Positions 17,969-27,700 of a stretch of DNA of 64,000 nucleotides are shown piece after piece. The number at the start of each line of letters is the position of its first letter. The stretch's first letter is position 1. Location: assembly GCF_003390335.1 (NCBI RefSeq), contig NZ_QUOU01000001.1, positions 1,054,001 to 1,118,000 of the forward strand, given 5' to 3'. The translations under genes were made by a program, and so were the position numbers. This stretch comes from Thalassotalea euphylliae. Its GTDB lineage: Bacteria > Pseudomonadota > Gammaproteobacteria > Enterobacterales > Alteromonadaceae. A model generated the notes under the pieces. The model saw only the letters and a program-made list of their open reading frames with translations. It searched no databases and was not told where the DNA came from.

Positions 17969-19225
17969 ATGCTGACTCGGGATATGAATATTGCTGATTT
18001 CGATGCGGAATTATGGCAGTCAATGCAAGACGAAGTGGCGCGCCAAGAAGCACACATCGAACTTATTGCATCAGAGAACTACACCAGCCCACGCGTACTA
18101 GAAGCTCAAGGTTCGCAATTAACCAACAAATACGCCGAAGGTTACCCGGGTAAGCGTTACTACGGCGGTTGTGAGTATGTCGACAAAGCAGAAGAATTAG
18201 CCATTGAGCGTGCCAAGCAATTGTTTGGTGCAGACTACGCCAATGTGCAACCACACGCGGGCTCGCAAGCCAACGCAGCGGTATTCCAAGCCCTTGTTAC
18301 ACCGGGTGCAAAAGTGTTAGGTATGAGCTTGGCACACGGTGGTCACTTAACGCACGGTTCACACGTTAACTTCTCTGGTAAGTTATACGAAGCTATCCAA
18401 TACGGTTTACATCCTGAAACCGGCGATATTGATTACGAAGAAGTGGAGCGTTTGGCGTTAGAGCACAAGCCGGAAATGATTATCGGCGGTTTCTCGGCGT
18501 TCTCTGGTGTTGTTGATTGGGCGCGTATGCGTGAAATTGCAGACAAAGTCGGCGCTTACTTTATGGTGGATATGGCACACGTTGCGGGTCTTGTTGCCGC
18601 AGGTTTATATCCAAACCCTGTCCCACATGCACATGTGGTAACGACCACTACTCACAAAACATTAGCTGGCCCACGCGGCGGTTTAATCGTCTCTGGTTGT
18701 GGTGATGAAGATGTTTATAAAAAGCTTAACTCAGCCGTATTCCCTGGTGGTCAAGGTGGCCCATTAATGCACGTAATCGCTGCTAAAGCGGTGGCATTTA
18801 AAGAAGCATTACAACCAGAGTTTAAAGCGTACCAACAAGGTGTTTTAGACAACGCAAAAGCAATGGTATCAGTGCTACAAGAGCGCGGTTACAAAGTGGT
18901 CTCTAATGGTACGGAAAACCACTTATTACTGTTAGATCTAATCGATAAAGACATCACAGGTAAAGATGCCGATGCCGCACTTGGCCGTGCACACATTACG
19001 GTTAATAAAAACTCTGTACCGAATGATCCTCGTTCACCGTTTGTGACATCTGGTCTGCGCTTGGGTACACCAGCAATTACTCGCCGTGGTTTTGGCGTGG
19101 AAGAAACTAAGCAGTTAACTGGTTGGATTTGCGATATTCTTGACGATATCGACAACGACGAAGTCAATGCTAAAGTACGTGAGCAAGTACAGGAAATTTG
19201 TGCTCGTTTCCCGGTATACGCATAA
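17969..19225 (+). CDS. glyA: Serine hydroxymethyltransferase
   Basis: Cytosolic PLP enzyme that interconverts serine and glycine while loading tetrahydrofolate with a one-carbon unit. Length 418 is standard. It shows IELIASENYTSPRVLEAQGS, the Tyr/Gly-rich YPGKRYYGGCEYVD, MVDMAHVAGLVAAG, and the PLP lysine in TTTTHKTLAGPRGG. The ATG at 17969 follows an AGAGGA site. The 277-base upstream region is AT-rich and contains two copies of ATCGTATATA, but I could not identify a PurR or MetR site. Confidence 0.98.
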   Translation: MLTRDMNIADFDAELWQSMQDEVARQEAHIELIASENYTSPRVLEAQGSQLTNKYAEGYPGKRYYGGCEYVDKAEELAIERAKQLFGADYANVQPHAGSQANAAVFQALVTPGAKVLGMSLAHGGHLTHGSHVNFSGKLYEAIQYGLHPETGDIDYEEVERLALEHKPEMIIGGFSAFSGVVDWARMREIADKVGAYFMVDMAHVAGLVAAGLYPNPVPHAHVVTTTTHKTLAGPRGGLIVSGCGDEDVYKKLNSAVFPGGQGGPLMHVIAAKAVAFKEALQPEFKAYQQGVLDNAKAMVSVLQERGYKVVSNGTENHLLLLDLIDKDITGKDADAALGRAHITVNKNSVPNDPRSPFVTSGLRLGTPAITRRGFGVEETKQLTGWICDILDDIDNDEVNAKVREQVQEICARFPVYA

Positions 19226-19250
19226 TCATCTAGCTAACATTTCAACTAGA

Positions 19251-19275
19251 AAAGGTCACTTAGGTGACCTTTTTT
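19251..19275 (+). terminator. Rho-independent terminator of glyA
   Basis: Stem AAAGGTCAC / GTGACCTTT (9 bp) with a TTAG loop and a T-run, 26 bases after the glyA stop. Confidence 0.85.
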
Positions 19276-19305
19276 ATGCGTGGATTTTACGACCTTGATT
19301 TATGG

Positions 19306-19323
19306 TGTAAGAATAAGTTTACA
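19306..19323. promoter_or_regulatory. TyrR box (strong)
   Basis: TGTAAG-N6-TTTACA matches the TyrR consensus TGTAAA-N6-TTTACA at 11 of 12 fixed positions. It is centred 23 bases upstream of a weaker box and the DAHP synthase promoter, the arrangement seen in E. coli TyrR-controlled aro genes. The tyrR gene itself is not in the window. Confidence 0.7.
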
Positions 19324-19328
19324 TTAGG

Positions 19329-19369
19329 TGAAAATAAAACTTTACAATTGAAATTGTGGTGGCTATGAT
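19329..19369 (+). promoter_or_regulatory. Promoter of the aro-tyrA genes overlapped by a weak TyrR box
   Basis: A weak TyrR box (TGAAAA-N6-TTTACA, 19329-19346) shares its right half with the -35 element TTTACA (19341-19346). A 17-base spacer leads to the -10 TATGAT (19364-19369). TyrR bound at the strong and weak boxes together would occlude RNA polymerase. The start site would be near 19376, leaving a leader of about 370 nucleotides before the DAHP synthase ATG. Confidence 0.6.
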
Positions 19370-19582
19370 GACGTCAACTTAGCTTAGGGCAGCTTTATCG
19401 CCAAATACAAACTAAGCAAAAAGCGGCAATAAAGAGTAGAAAATCACTCAAAAGCCTGTAAATGCAAGGTTAATTGAAATAAGGCAATAAATCCCCCGTT
19501 CAATTAGCACGAGAGCGCTTTAAGTTGGCAACGCTAACACTGATAGCACACTGCCTGAATCAATTACTTTTATGGCAAAAAG

Positions 19583-19645
19583 ATGAGTATTAACAAGATG
19601 CTTACCAGTTATCGATATTACTGCTTTACCTCATTCATCAGGTAA
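19583..19645 (+). CDS. Candidate Tyr/Phe-rich leader peptide (20 aa) ahead of DAHP synthase
   Basis: A short ATG frame with three Tyr and two Phe codons clustered in the segment SYRYYCFTSF. It lies in the long leader between the TyrR-type promoter and the DAHP synthase start. GCTTACC inside it (19600-19606) pairs perfectly with GGTAAGC at its stop codon (19641-19647). GTAAGC can instead pair with GCTTAC at 19689-19694, or GTAAG with CTTAC at 19652-19656. Alternative pairing around aromatic codons is what ribosome-mediated attenuation needs. Against it, there is no U-tract terminator and only a weak ribosome-binding site, so the mechanism is unproven. Confidence 0.45.
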   Translation: MSINKMLTSYRYYCFTSFIR

Positions 19646-19746
19646 GCACAACTTACGCAAAGCCTTTAATTTAGGCGCTTAACGCGTTGCTTACTGACCC
19701 CTTTACTCTATATTTATTTAAAATAACGATTTCACCGGACACGATT

Positions 19747-20829
19747 ATGGGCACACAACCACATGTAAAAACCTTGAACGACATTCACGTTAATGCCGAA
19801 GAGGTATTGATCACACCAGAGCAACTTCGCGAAGCCTTGCCTTTAAGTGAAGAAGGTCGCGAATTTGTTAAGGCGTCACGCCGCACCATTTCAAATATTA
19901 TTCACAAGAAAGATCACCGTCTATTAGTGATCAGCGGGCCTTGTTCAATTCACGATATTGAAGCCGCAAAGGAATACGCGCGCCATTTAAAAGCGATGCA
20001 CGACAAATACCAAGACAGCTTGTTTGTTGTGATGCGTGTTTACTTTGAAAAGCCAAGAACAACCGTTGGTTGGAAAGGTTTGATCAACGACCCTCATATG
20101 GACGGTTCATTTGACGTTGAAACGGGTTTGCGCAAAGCACGTGAATTACTGTTGTTCTTAACTGAACTTGGTTTGCCACTGGCAACTGAAGCGTTAGACC
20201 CAATCAGCCCTCAGTACCTAGCAGAGCTATTTAGCTGGTCAGCGATTGGCGCTCGGACCACAGAATCACAAACACACCGTGAAATGGCGAGTGGCTTATC
20301 TATGCCTATCGGTTTTAAAAACGGTACAAATGGTAGCTTAGATGTGGCAATTAATGCGATGCATTCAGCCGCTTCTTCACATCGCTTTATGGGCATTAAC
20401 AAGCAAGGTCAAGTGGCGCTGATTAAAACATCGGGTAACCCTGACGGTCATGTCATTTTGCGCGGTGGTAAGCAGCCAAACTACGACTCAGTAAACGTTG
20501 CTTTGTGTGAGCAAGACCTAGTGAGCCAAAAATTGGAACCTGCAATCGTTATTGACTGCAGCCATGGTAATTCAAATAAAGATTACAGCCGCCAGCCGCT
20601 GGTTGCTGACAACGTGGTAAACCAAATTTGCGAAGGTAATAAGTCAATTATTGGTATTATGTTGGAGAGCCATATTAACGCTGGTAACCAAAGCGCCAAC
20701 TTACCGAAAGATGAATTGAAGTACGGTGTATCGGTCACTGATGCATGTATTGATTTTGCAACCACTGCAGCGCTGTTTGAACAAGCTGACGCTAAACTCG
20801 CTTCAGTGCTAAAGGCGCGCATTGCGTAA
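19747..20829 (+). CDS. aroF: 3-deoxy-7-phosphoheptulonate (DAHP) synthase, AroF/AroG type
   Basis: First enzyme of the shikimate pathway: condenses phosphoenolpyruvate and erythrose 4-phosphate in the cytosol. With the ATG at 19747 it has 360 residues, the class-I length. Class-I motifs are present: LLVISGPCSIHD, RVYFEKPRTTVGWKGLINDP, ATEALDPISPQYL, SWSAIGARTTESQTHREMASG and IVIDCSHGNSNKD. Its neighbour is tyrA, which together with the TyrR-type box suggests the tyrosine-sensitive AroF isoenzyme. I did not verify allosteric-site residues, so AroG remains possible. An upstream TTG at 19687 would add 20 residues not seen in the family. Confidence 0.93.
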   Translation: MGTQPHVKTLNDIHVNAEEVLITPEQLREALPLSEEGREFVKASRRTISNIIHKKDHRLLVISGPCSIHDIEAAKEYARHLKAMHDKYQDSLFVVMRVYFEKPRTTVGWKGLINDPHMDGSFDVETGLRKARELLLFLTELGLPLATEALDPISPQYLAELFSWSAIGARTTESQTHREMASGLSMPIGFKNGTNGSLDVAINAMHSAASSHRFMGINKQGQVALIKTSGNPDGHVILRGGKQPNYDSVNVALCEQDLVSQKLEPAIVIDCSHGNSNKDYSRQPLVADNVVNQICEGNKSIIGIMLESHINAGNQSANLPKDELKYGVSVTDACIDFATTAALFEQADAKLASVLKARIA

Positions 20830-21008
20830 AGCGTTAGCCAATATTCGCAGTAAATCGCTGCATTAGGCGAAGTGCTACTAAGGGTTTAATTAACGTTAAG
20901 CTAATATGACTTCGCCGTACATTTACAAGGCTGATGCACAACTAAGCGCAGCAGCGAAAAACTAAAGTCTAAAACTAAAAACTCAGACGAGTTAACACTG
21001 ATAAGCCT

Positions 21009-22136
21009 ATGAAAGATATCACCGAAGCGCTTGCCCAATGTCGCGCCGAAATTGATCAGTTAGACAGTGAGCTAGTGCAATTATTGGCTAAGCGCCGACA
21101 AGTCACCAGCCGTGTAGGGGCGTTAAAAAGTGAAGTGGGGATGCCAATTTATGCCCCAGATCGCGAAGCCAGCTTAATTGAGCAACGTCGCTTGCAAGCA
21201 GCTGAGCAAGGTGTTAACCCTGATCTTGTGCAAGATATCTTGCGCCGTATCATGCAAGATTCATATTCAAGCCAAGATGAAAGCGGCTATCGCTGTGTTA
21301 ATCCTGATTGTGGTGACGTAGTTGTTATCGGTGGTCGCGGCCAACTGGGCAGTATTTTTGTTGATTTGTTTAACCGCTCTGGATACGCAGTAAGAGTGAT
21401 CGAAAAAGATGACTGGGAGCTTAGCGAAAAGGTCTTAGCCAATGCCAGTTTAGTGATTGTTGCTGTGCCGATCCGCTTTACTGCCATGATTATTCAACAG
21501 CTTAAAAACTTGCCAGCATCCTGTGTTTTAGCGGATGTGACCAGTGTCAAAGAGTCTCCGCTTTACGAAATGCTTAAAGTGCACAACGGGCCAGTAGTTG
21601 GTTTGCATCCGATGTTTGGCCCTGATGTTGGTAGCTTGATCAAGCAGACAATAATTTCTTGTGAAGGCCGCAGCGCAGCGCAATATCAGTGGTTATTGGA
21701 TCAATTCACTGTTTGGGGCGCTAACATTTACCCCGTCTCAGCAAATGAACACGACCGTGCAATGGCAATGGTACAGGTTATGCGCCATTTCTCAACGATC
21801 GCTTACGGCTATCATTTGATGACAGAAGGAGTCGACCTGCAGCAGCTAGTGGATATGAGTTCGCCGATCTATCGATTAGAGCTGATCATGGTGGGCCGCT
21901 TGTTTGCGCAAAACCCTGAACTGTATTCCGATATTATTTTCTCAAATAGCGACAATATCGCCATGATGAAACGTTTTGCGTATCGCTTTCTCGAGCTATT
22001 GGAAGATGTTGAAATGGGGGACAAAGAAGCGTTTGTTACTATGTTTGCTCAGGTTGCCGACTGGTTTGGTGATTATGCCGACATCTTCTTAGCGGAAAGT
22101 AAAGGCATGTTGGTTAAGGCAAACGAGATTAAATAG
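21009..22136 (+). CDS. tyrA: Bifunctional chorismate mutase / prephenate dehydrogenase
   Basis: Converts chorismate to prephenate and then to 4-hydroxyphenylpyruvate, the tyrosine branch. The chorismate mutase domain covers about 1-90 (RAEIDQLDSELVQLLAKRR). The NAD-binding dehydrogenase domain runs from about 98 to the end, with DVVVIGGRGQLGSIFVDLF and GLHPMFGPDVGS. Length 375 matches E. coli TyrA. It starts 179 bases after the DAHP synthase, probably in one TyrR-controlled transcript. The last 166 bases (21971-22136) have a second, damaged copy at 46439-46604. Confidence 0.96.
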   Translation: MKDITEALAQCRAEIDQLDSELVQLLAKRRQVTSRVGALKSEVGMPIYAPDREASLIEQRRLQAAEQGVNPDLVQDILRRIMQDSYSSQDESGYRCVNPDCGDVVVIGGRGQLGSIFVDLFNRSGYAVRVIEKDDWELSEKVLANASLVIVAVPIRFTAMIIQQLKNLPASCVLADVTSVKESPLYEMLKVHNGPVVGLHPMFGPDVGSLIKQTIISCEGRSAAQYQWLLDQFTVWGANIYPVSANEHDRAMAMVQVMRHFSTIAYGYHLMTEGVDLQQLVDMSSPIYRLELIMVGRLFAQNPELYSDIIFSNSDNIAMMKRFAYRFLELLEDVEMGDKEAFVTMFAQVADWFGDYADIFLAESKGMLVKANEIK

Positions 22137-22184
22137 CAGACACAGCTTTTTGCGCATCACAAGTTATTTTAACGTAAATACAAT

Positions 22185-22218
22185 AAAAAACAGGTCCATT
22201 ATTCGGACCTGTTTTTTA
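22185..22218 (+). terminator. Rho-independent terminator of tyrA
   Basis: Stem AAAAAACAGGTCC / GGACCTGTTTTTT, 13 bp perfect, loop ATTATTC, followed by more T residues. It probably also serves the convergent lipoprotein gene on the other strand. Confidence 0.88.
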
Positions 22219-22292
22219 TTTCTCTCTAGAGGGAGAGGGGGTTAGGCTAACGTGTTAATTTGATGCTCGTTAGCTCAGATAGAGTTTTTTAA

Positions 22293-24506
22293 TTAAAACA
22301 CATTAAATTCTTTAACAATGGTTACTGGTTCATAACGGAACGTTCCTGTGATCTCTGCGCTAACAACACTATTGGCTGGTAAACTAGCGCTAACTTGGCC
22401 AGTATCAAGGTTGATATGAGTAGGTTGGTTGGTTGACCAAGTAATGTTAATCCCCTCAATGCCGTAGCTGGTCAAATCCTTAGGCAGTGTTAAATTTCCT
22501 GTTCGCCAGTAATCAGCGCCAATGCGCTCAGCCATGACTAACCCTGTCGTCAGTAGCTTTTGCGCGACACGTAGTGGAGAGCCCATTTCACCACCAAAGG
22601 TGACATAATTAAGCTGATTCGCACTAGGCTGTAAGCTCGATGTATTTTGACCATTGGTATACACCACTTTATTGTCAAGTACCGCGACTTTTTGAATTTG
22701 TGGGCCTAAGCCAGTTAATTGCTGGCTAATGGTGAACTCATTGTTTTCAAAGTTAACAACAGAGATCTGCTGTTGATCTGCCACGGCAATAAATTGGTTA
22801 TCGTTAACAGATAAGCTGTCAATATTGTGGCCAATGGAAACGGTATCCGTTAGTGTTAGTTCATCATTATTTACTTGATAAATAAAGAGTTTTTCCGTTC
22901 CTAATTGGGCAGATGCTAGTCTATCATTACCTATAAATTCAACAGCCTGCAATTGTACATCTGCTTGTTTAGCTGTGGCTTTAGTGGTCATGCTATCTAA
23001 ATCCACTAGGGTTAACATGCCAGTCGCTACATCCGTAAAGCCTGCTAATTTACCATCATTGCTGATGGTTAACTGGTTAACTCGCGCAAAGTTTTCCAGT
23101 GCATAGGCAAAGTCTTGGGTTGGTTGTAGGGTATCACCATTAACACGATAAAGGGTTTGTCCAGTCTGTTCACGATTGGCTAATACCAAAGTTGATGAAT
23201 CAGGTGTCACGGCCATCGCAATTAAACCATTGTTGTAGCAGGCAGCATCACTTTGATCGATTGGCGGCACCGGAAGTTGCGGTTCAATCGGGCCACCAGT
23301 CGCGCCAGAATAGGCATCAATGGCTGGTCGTTTCTTTGCTTGTGGCGCAGCTGTCGCGCTACTGGCGCCAGAGTTAACGCCTGAATTAACCGATGATAAA
23401 AATGCACCATATTCCCCTTGCGCTTGACAAAGCTCTGTGGCGCTGGCTAATTCTTGTGACGTCAACAAGTAGAAATTATTATCATTTCTGTGCTGCTTTA
23501 TTTGTCTGATGTTAATGATATTCGGCGCGCTATTGCCGCCATTGATGTGATCACAATCATCATCGTCATCATCACCACCATCATAAGCGTTAAAGCCAGA
23601 TGTGTTGGCGCGCGCGCTGCTTTGATAGCGATAATCACAATAATCGTCGTCATCGTCATCACCGCCATCAAAAGCATTAAAACCATTAGTGATATTAGCG
23701 CGACTTGCGACCAAGTTACTCAGTGGTTGAGTTGTTTGCTGATTTTGCGTAATTGCCGCGTATTCGCCATTATTAGCGTTTAAACTGATTAAGTTATTGT
23801 CCGCAGTGGCCAGAATAATGCGGCCAGTGATTGGGTGTAAATCAAATTGCGCGATACTGTTTTGCTGATTTTGTTGATTTGTCGCCAGTACAAATACATC
23901 TTTAATGGAGACTGAGTGATATAACTTGTGCAGCTGCTCTGAGCTTGTCTCAACCGCGAAGCTGTTGGCAAACACCATTTGCTCGGTCGCGCCAGCAATG
24001 GCTACGTAAGCATTGTGTTGTTTCGCTCTTTGGCGCTCAGCACTTTTTAATGAGTTAATAATCTCATCTGCTGCCTCTTGCGGCCCGTCGAGGGTATCAA
24101 GCTGGCTAAAGTCAATGCCGAGTTTCCGCGTCAAGTATTGCTTTGCTCGGTCTATGCTGCCATTCACTTCTGGGTTAAACATCACTTCATTGTTGATCAG
24201 TGTGGTAAATGGGGTCACTAGCGAACTGCCAGTAGGGGCGGTTAAGGTAAATTCAGGGTAATTAGCCACTAAAGGACTGGCGGACTGAATACTGGCAATA
24301 TTATCGTTCGTAACCTCTTGTTCACCTATATCACAATGGCCATTTAGGTTGCTATCTAAACACTTTGGCTGAGCTAATGAGTATTGCGGTTGCTTTAACT
24401 CTGCAATTTCTGCATCGTTGCTATCTGAACCGCATCCGATAACTAGTGAGCTAGTTATACTGCCAGCAATCATTAACTTCCAAACCTTAAAACTATTCGT
24501 CGACAT
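22293..24506 (-). CDS. Propeller-like surface lipoprotein with Asp-rich repeats and a DxxSGAT motif
   Basis: A 737-residue exported lipoprotein without a family I can name. From the ATG at 24506, SITSSLVIGC is a lipobox with Cys near residue 25. A module near 45-65, CLDSNLNGHCD, resembles the one in the divergent giant lipoprotein. Two near-copies of GFNAFDGGDDDDDD / GFNAYDGGDDDDDD, each with a Cys-Asp pair just after, look metal-binding. Further on is DAYSGATGG (DAYSGAT encoded at 23298-23318), which fits the ApbE flavinylation consensus. Residues 430 to the end carry repeating beta-strand patterns (for example VQLQAVEFIGNDRLASAQ) typical of beta-propellers. An ATG 30 codons upstream is less likely because it would bury the signal. 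Confidence 0.75.
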   Translation of the reverse strand: MSTNSFKVWKLMIAGSITSSLVIGCGSDSNDAEIAELKQPQYSLAQPKCLDSNLNGHCDIGEQEVTNDNIASIQSASPLVANYPEFTLTAPTGSSLVTPFTTLINNEVMFNPEVNGSIDRAKQYLTRKLGIDFSQLDTLDGPQEAADEIINSLKSAERQRAKQHNAYVAIAGATEQMVFANSFAVETSSEQLHKLYHSVSIKDVFVLATNQQNQQNSIAQFDLHPITGRIILATADNNLISLNANNGEYAAITQNQQTTQPLSNLVASRANITNGFNAFDGGDDDDDDYCDYRYQSSARANTSGFNAYDGGDDDDDDCDHINGGNSAPNIINIRQIKQHRNDNNFYLLTSQELASATELCQAQGEYGAFLSSVNSGVNSGASSATAAPQAKKRPAIDAYSGATGGPIEPQLPVPPIDQSDAACYNNGLIAMAVTPDSSTLVLANREQTGQTLYRVNGDTLQPTQDFAYALENFARVNQLTISNDGKLAGFTDVATGMLTLVDLDSMTTKATAKQADVQLQAVEFIGNDRLASAQLGTEKLFIYQVNNDELTLTDTVSIGHNIDSLSVNDNQFIAVADQQQISVVNFENNEFTISQQLTGLGPQIQKVAVLDNKVVYTNGQNTSSLQPSANQLNYVTFGGEMGSPLRVAQKLLTTGLVMAERIGADYWRTGNLTLPKDLTSYGIEGINITWSTNQPTHINLDTGQVSASLPANSVVSAEITGTFRYEPVTIVKEFNVF

Positions 24507-24639
24507 TTCTCTCTCTTTAACAAAATTTTTCTTGAGCATTAACAAAAATGTAAAAACGACAGCAATGGCAAGCACCATGACAGTCGTTTTTAACAACTTT
24601 TTAAATAAATAATAATGAGATCGTAAAAAGTGATAGATA

Positions 24640-24654
24640 TGATAATCATTATCA
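24640..24654. promoter_or_regulatory. Fur box between divergent lipoprotein genes
   Basis: TGATAAT-C-ATTATCA is a perfect 7-1-7 Fur palindrome. The 19-base consensus centred on it has one mismatch. It lies 134 bases from the leftward start and 139 from the rightward start, so it could control both genes. Fur with iron normally represses. Confidence 0.8.
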
Positions 24655-24792
24655 TTTACTATCGCAAACCAAAATTTGGACAGCTACTTGATATTTCCTG
24701 ATTTATTAGGTGCTTGGTTAGTAATGAATGTCCATCTCGTGTTCAGTTTTTCTTGTATTTTTACTCTGGATTTAATGCAGTAGGAGTCATTA

Positions 24793-27700
24793 ATGAAATT
24801 CTCTAAGGGGCTACTCGCCTCAATTATTTCGGTTAGTTTGTATTCATGTGGCGGGGATAACGGTTCAGATCCCGTGCAACCACCCACCCCTGAGCCTAAT
24901 AAGCAAATATCAGGGCTTGCTATTGATGGTTACTTAGCGGCAGCGCAAGTGTGTTTGGATCTTAACCAAAACTATCAGTGTGATGATAACGAGTATCGTA
25001 CGGTCACTGACGAACAAGGCAATTACACCCTTGACCTACCTGGCTCACTAGACACCAGTGCGTCAATTTTAGTCAAAGCGATTCCCGGCGTGACCATTGA
25101 CTTAGATACCCCAGATGAATTTGTCAGTGACTCATTTTATCTCTTAGGTGATGTTGATAAACCTGAAGTTGTTTCACCTGTGACTACTATGGTGAAAATG
25201 CGCCAAAAGTCGGGCAAAACGCTTGAACAAGCTGAGCAAGAGGTGATGGAGTTACTGGACGTTACGAGCAAAGACGATCTCTATGTCGACTTTGTCGAGG
25301 CGGCCAATAACGATGCCTTACCAGCGCAAGAAAAAGAGAAATTTGAACGTATTCAGGTGGTTAACCAAGTGTTAACTCAGGTCATGGCAACTGGTTTAAA
25401 AGAGTCGATAGAGAACGGTGGCGACGATAGCAATGAGGAGGAAGTTACCGACTTATTCCTGACAAAAGTGGCCGACTCAGTGTTACCTATGGTCGTTGAG
25501 CAGGTCGATAAAACCATGGCGGCAACACCAGCACAAGAGCCAGTATCCACTGAGGATATTGTTGACAATATTCAACAAGCCGCGCCAGATATTGCGGTTA
25601 GCAATGAAGAAATTGCCAATGAGCAAGTGGCTCCGATCGTACCAGCAGCGCCAAGTCAAGCCGTTGTCGACAACCTAAACAATACCTTTGATTGGCAAGT
25701 CGTGCCGGGTTATCAATCGCTCAGTGACTACGAATACTCATTAAACGGCGGTATTAATTGGTTAGACATTGATGAAAAGCCACTGCAACTGGCCGATGAA
25801 GATTATGCCGTCGGTAGTGTGCAAGTGCGTGTTAAAGCAAGTGAAGATGGTAACCGCAGTGCTGGTAGTGCCTTAAGTAATGCACAAGCCTTTAGCCCAA
25901 CGCCATCAGCGCCAGATGCGCCAACAGGAGGTGCGATAAATGACCGTATCAACACCTTTAGCTGGCAGTATGTTGACGGTTTTACGCGACCTCAAGATTA
26001 CCAACTCTCTGTTGATGGCGGTAGTACTTGGTCACAAGCAACGGCTAACCCCGCACAGCTAGGCGATCTTGCTTATGCCGCTGGCGATATCCAAGTGAGA
26101 GTGAGTGCTAACCCGTCAACGGGTCGCCCGGCCAGTGCGGTATTGGCGAATGGCCAAGCCTACACGGTTACGCCTGCTGCGCCAGCCGCTCCTGCTAATC
26201 CAGTTGTCAATGACTTAGTCAATATTTTTGACTGGCGTGCCGTCACAGGTTTTGACACGGTTAGCAGCTATGAATACTCGCTTGACGGCGGCAGTAACTG
26301 GAATGATGTACTGGCCAAGCCGCTGGCAATTCCTGATTTAAACTACAATATTGGTACGGTTGCGGTACGCGTCAAAGCTGACGACACCACTGGCCGACCA
26401 GCAGGCGCAACATTAACCAACCCAGCGCCATATACCAGAGCACCACTAGCTGCAGCGGCGCCGAGCCGCGGCGTAGTCAACGACGATGATAATACCTTTG
26501 GCTGGGCGCCAGTGTCTGGCTTTAGCCGTGCCTCAGACTATGAAATTCAACTCAATGGCGGCAACTGGCAAACGGCGAACAGCAATCCCTATGTCGTTGG
26601 CAATATCGATATCGCCGCCGGTGCCCTAAAAGTGCGCGTTAAAGCGGATAGCAGCCTTGGTCGCCCAGCCGGTGGCATACTTGCTAACCAAACGGCGTTT
26701 ACCAAAAAACTCGGTGCGCCAGCTGCACCAAGCAATGGTGTCGTCAATGATACCAACAATACGTTCGGCTGGAGCAATGTCACCGGCTTTACCCGCGCCA
26801 GTGATTATGAAGTGCAGATCAACGGCGGCAGCTGGCAAACGGCGAGCGCGAATCCATACAGTGTCGGCGATATTAATGCCGCGAGCGGGGCAGTGCGAGT
26901 GCGCGTAAAAGCAGACAGCAGTAACAATCGTCCGGCCGGTAATGCCTTGGCCAGTACTAGTGCCTTTACCCAAACCCCTGCGCCAGCACCAACGCCTGCG
27001 CCATCAACGCCAGCACCGACACCAGCGCCAACGCCTGCAGCACCGGCTGCGCCAACTAATGGGGTGGTTAACGATGCGGATAACACCTTTAGCTTCACCT
27101 TAGTATCCGGTTATAGCGCCGCAGGTAATTATCAATACTCAGTGGATGGCGGTAGCAACTGGCAGCCAGTCACAGCAGTGCCTATTGTGCTGCAAGATCT
27201 CAACTATGCCAGTGGCAAAATTCAAGTGCGTGTTAGCGCTGACTCATCAACCCGTCGTCCGGCTGGGCAGGTGTTAGCTAGCACCAAGGAGTATACGGTA
27301 ACGCCAGCTAAGCCGGCAGCGCCGACCAGTGGTGTGGTCAGCGACGCGGCCAATACCTTTGATTGGACCTTTACAAGCGGCTTTACCAACAGCAGCGACT
27401 ATGAATACTCAGTCGATGCTGGGGCTAACTTTAGTGCGGTAACGGCTAAGCCATTGGCGCTTGAAAATAAAGTTTACGCCAAAGATCAAGTGCAAGTGCG
27501 CGTCAAACAAGATACCACCAATGGCCGACCCGCAAGTGATGTGCTAAAAAATACCACTGCCTATACCAAAGTGGCTGTGCCAGTAGCGCCAACCAATGGC
27601 GTGGTTAATGACACTGCCAATACCTTTGGCTGGACCAATGTCCAAGGCTTTACCAGTGCCAGCGACTACGAGCTGCAAATTAGCGGCGGCAGTTGGCAAA

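Noticed and set aside
19687..19746. TTG start extending DAHP synthase by 20 residues
   Set aside because: Extension has no counterpart in class-I DAHP synthases and the ATG at 19747 begins at the normal family position.
23498..23783. Ile/Val-rich frames over the Asp-repeat region on other frames
   Set aside because: They are shadows of the GAT/GAC-rich repeats of the lipoprotein gene on the minus strand.
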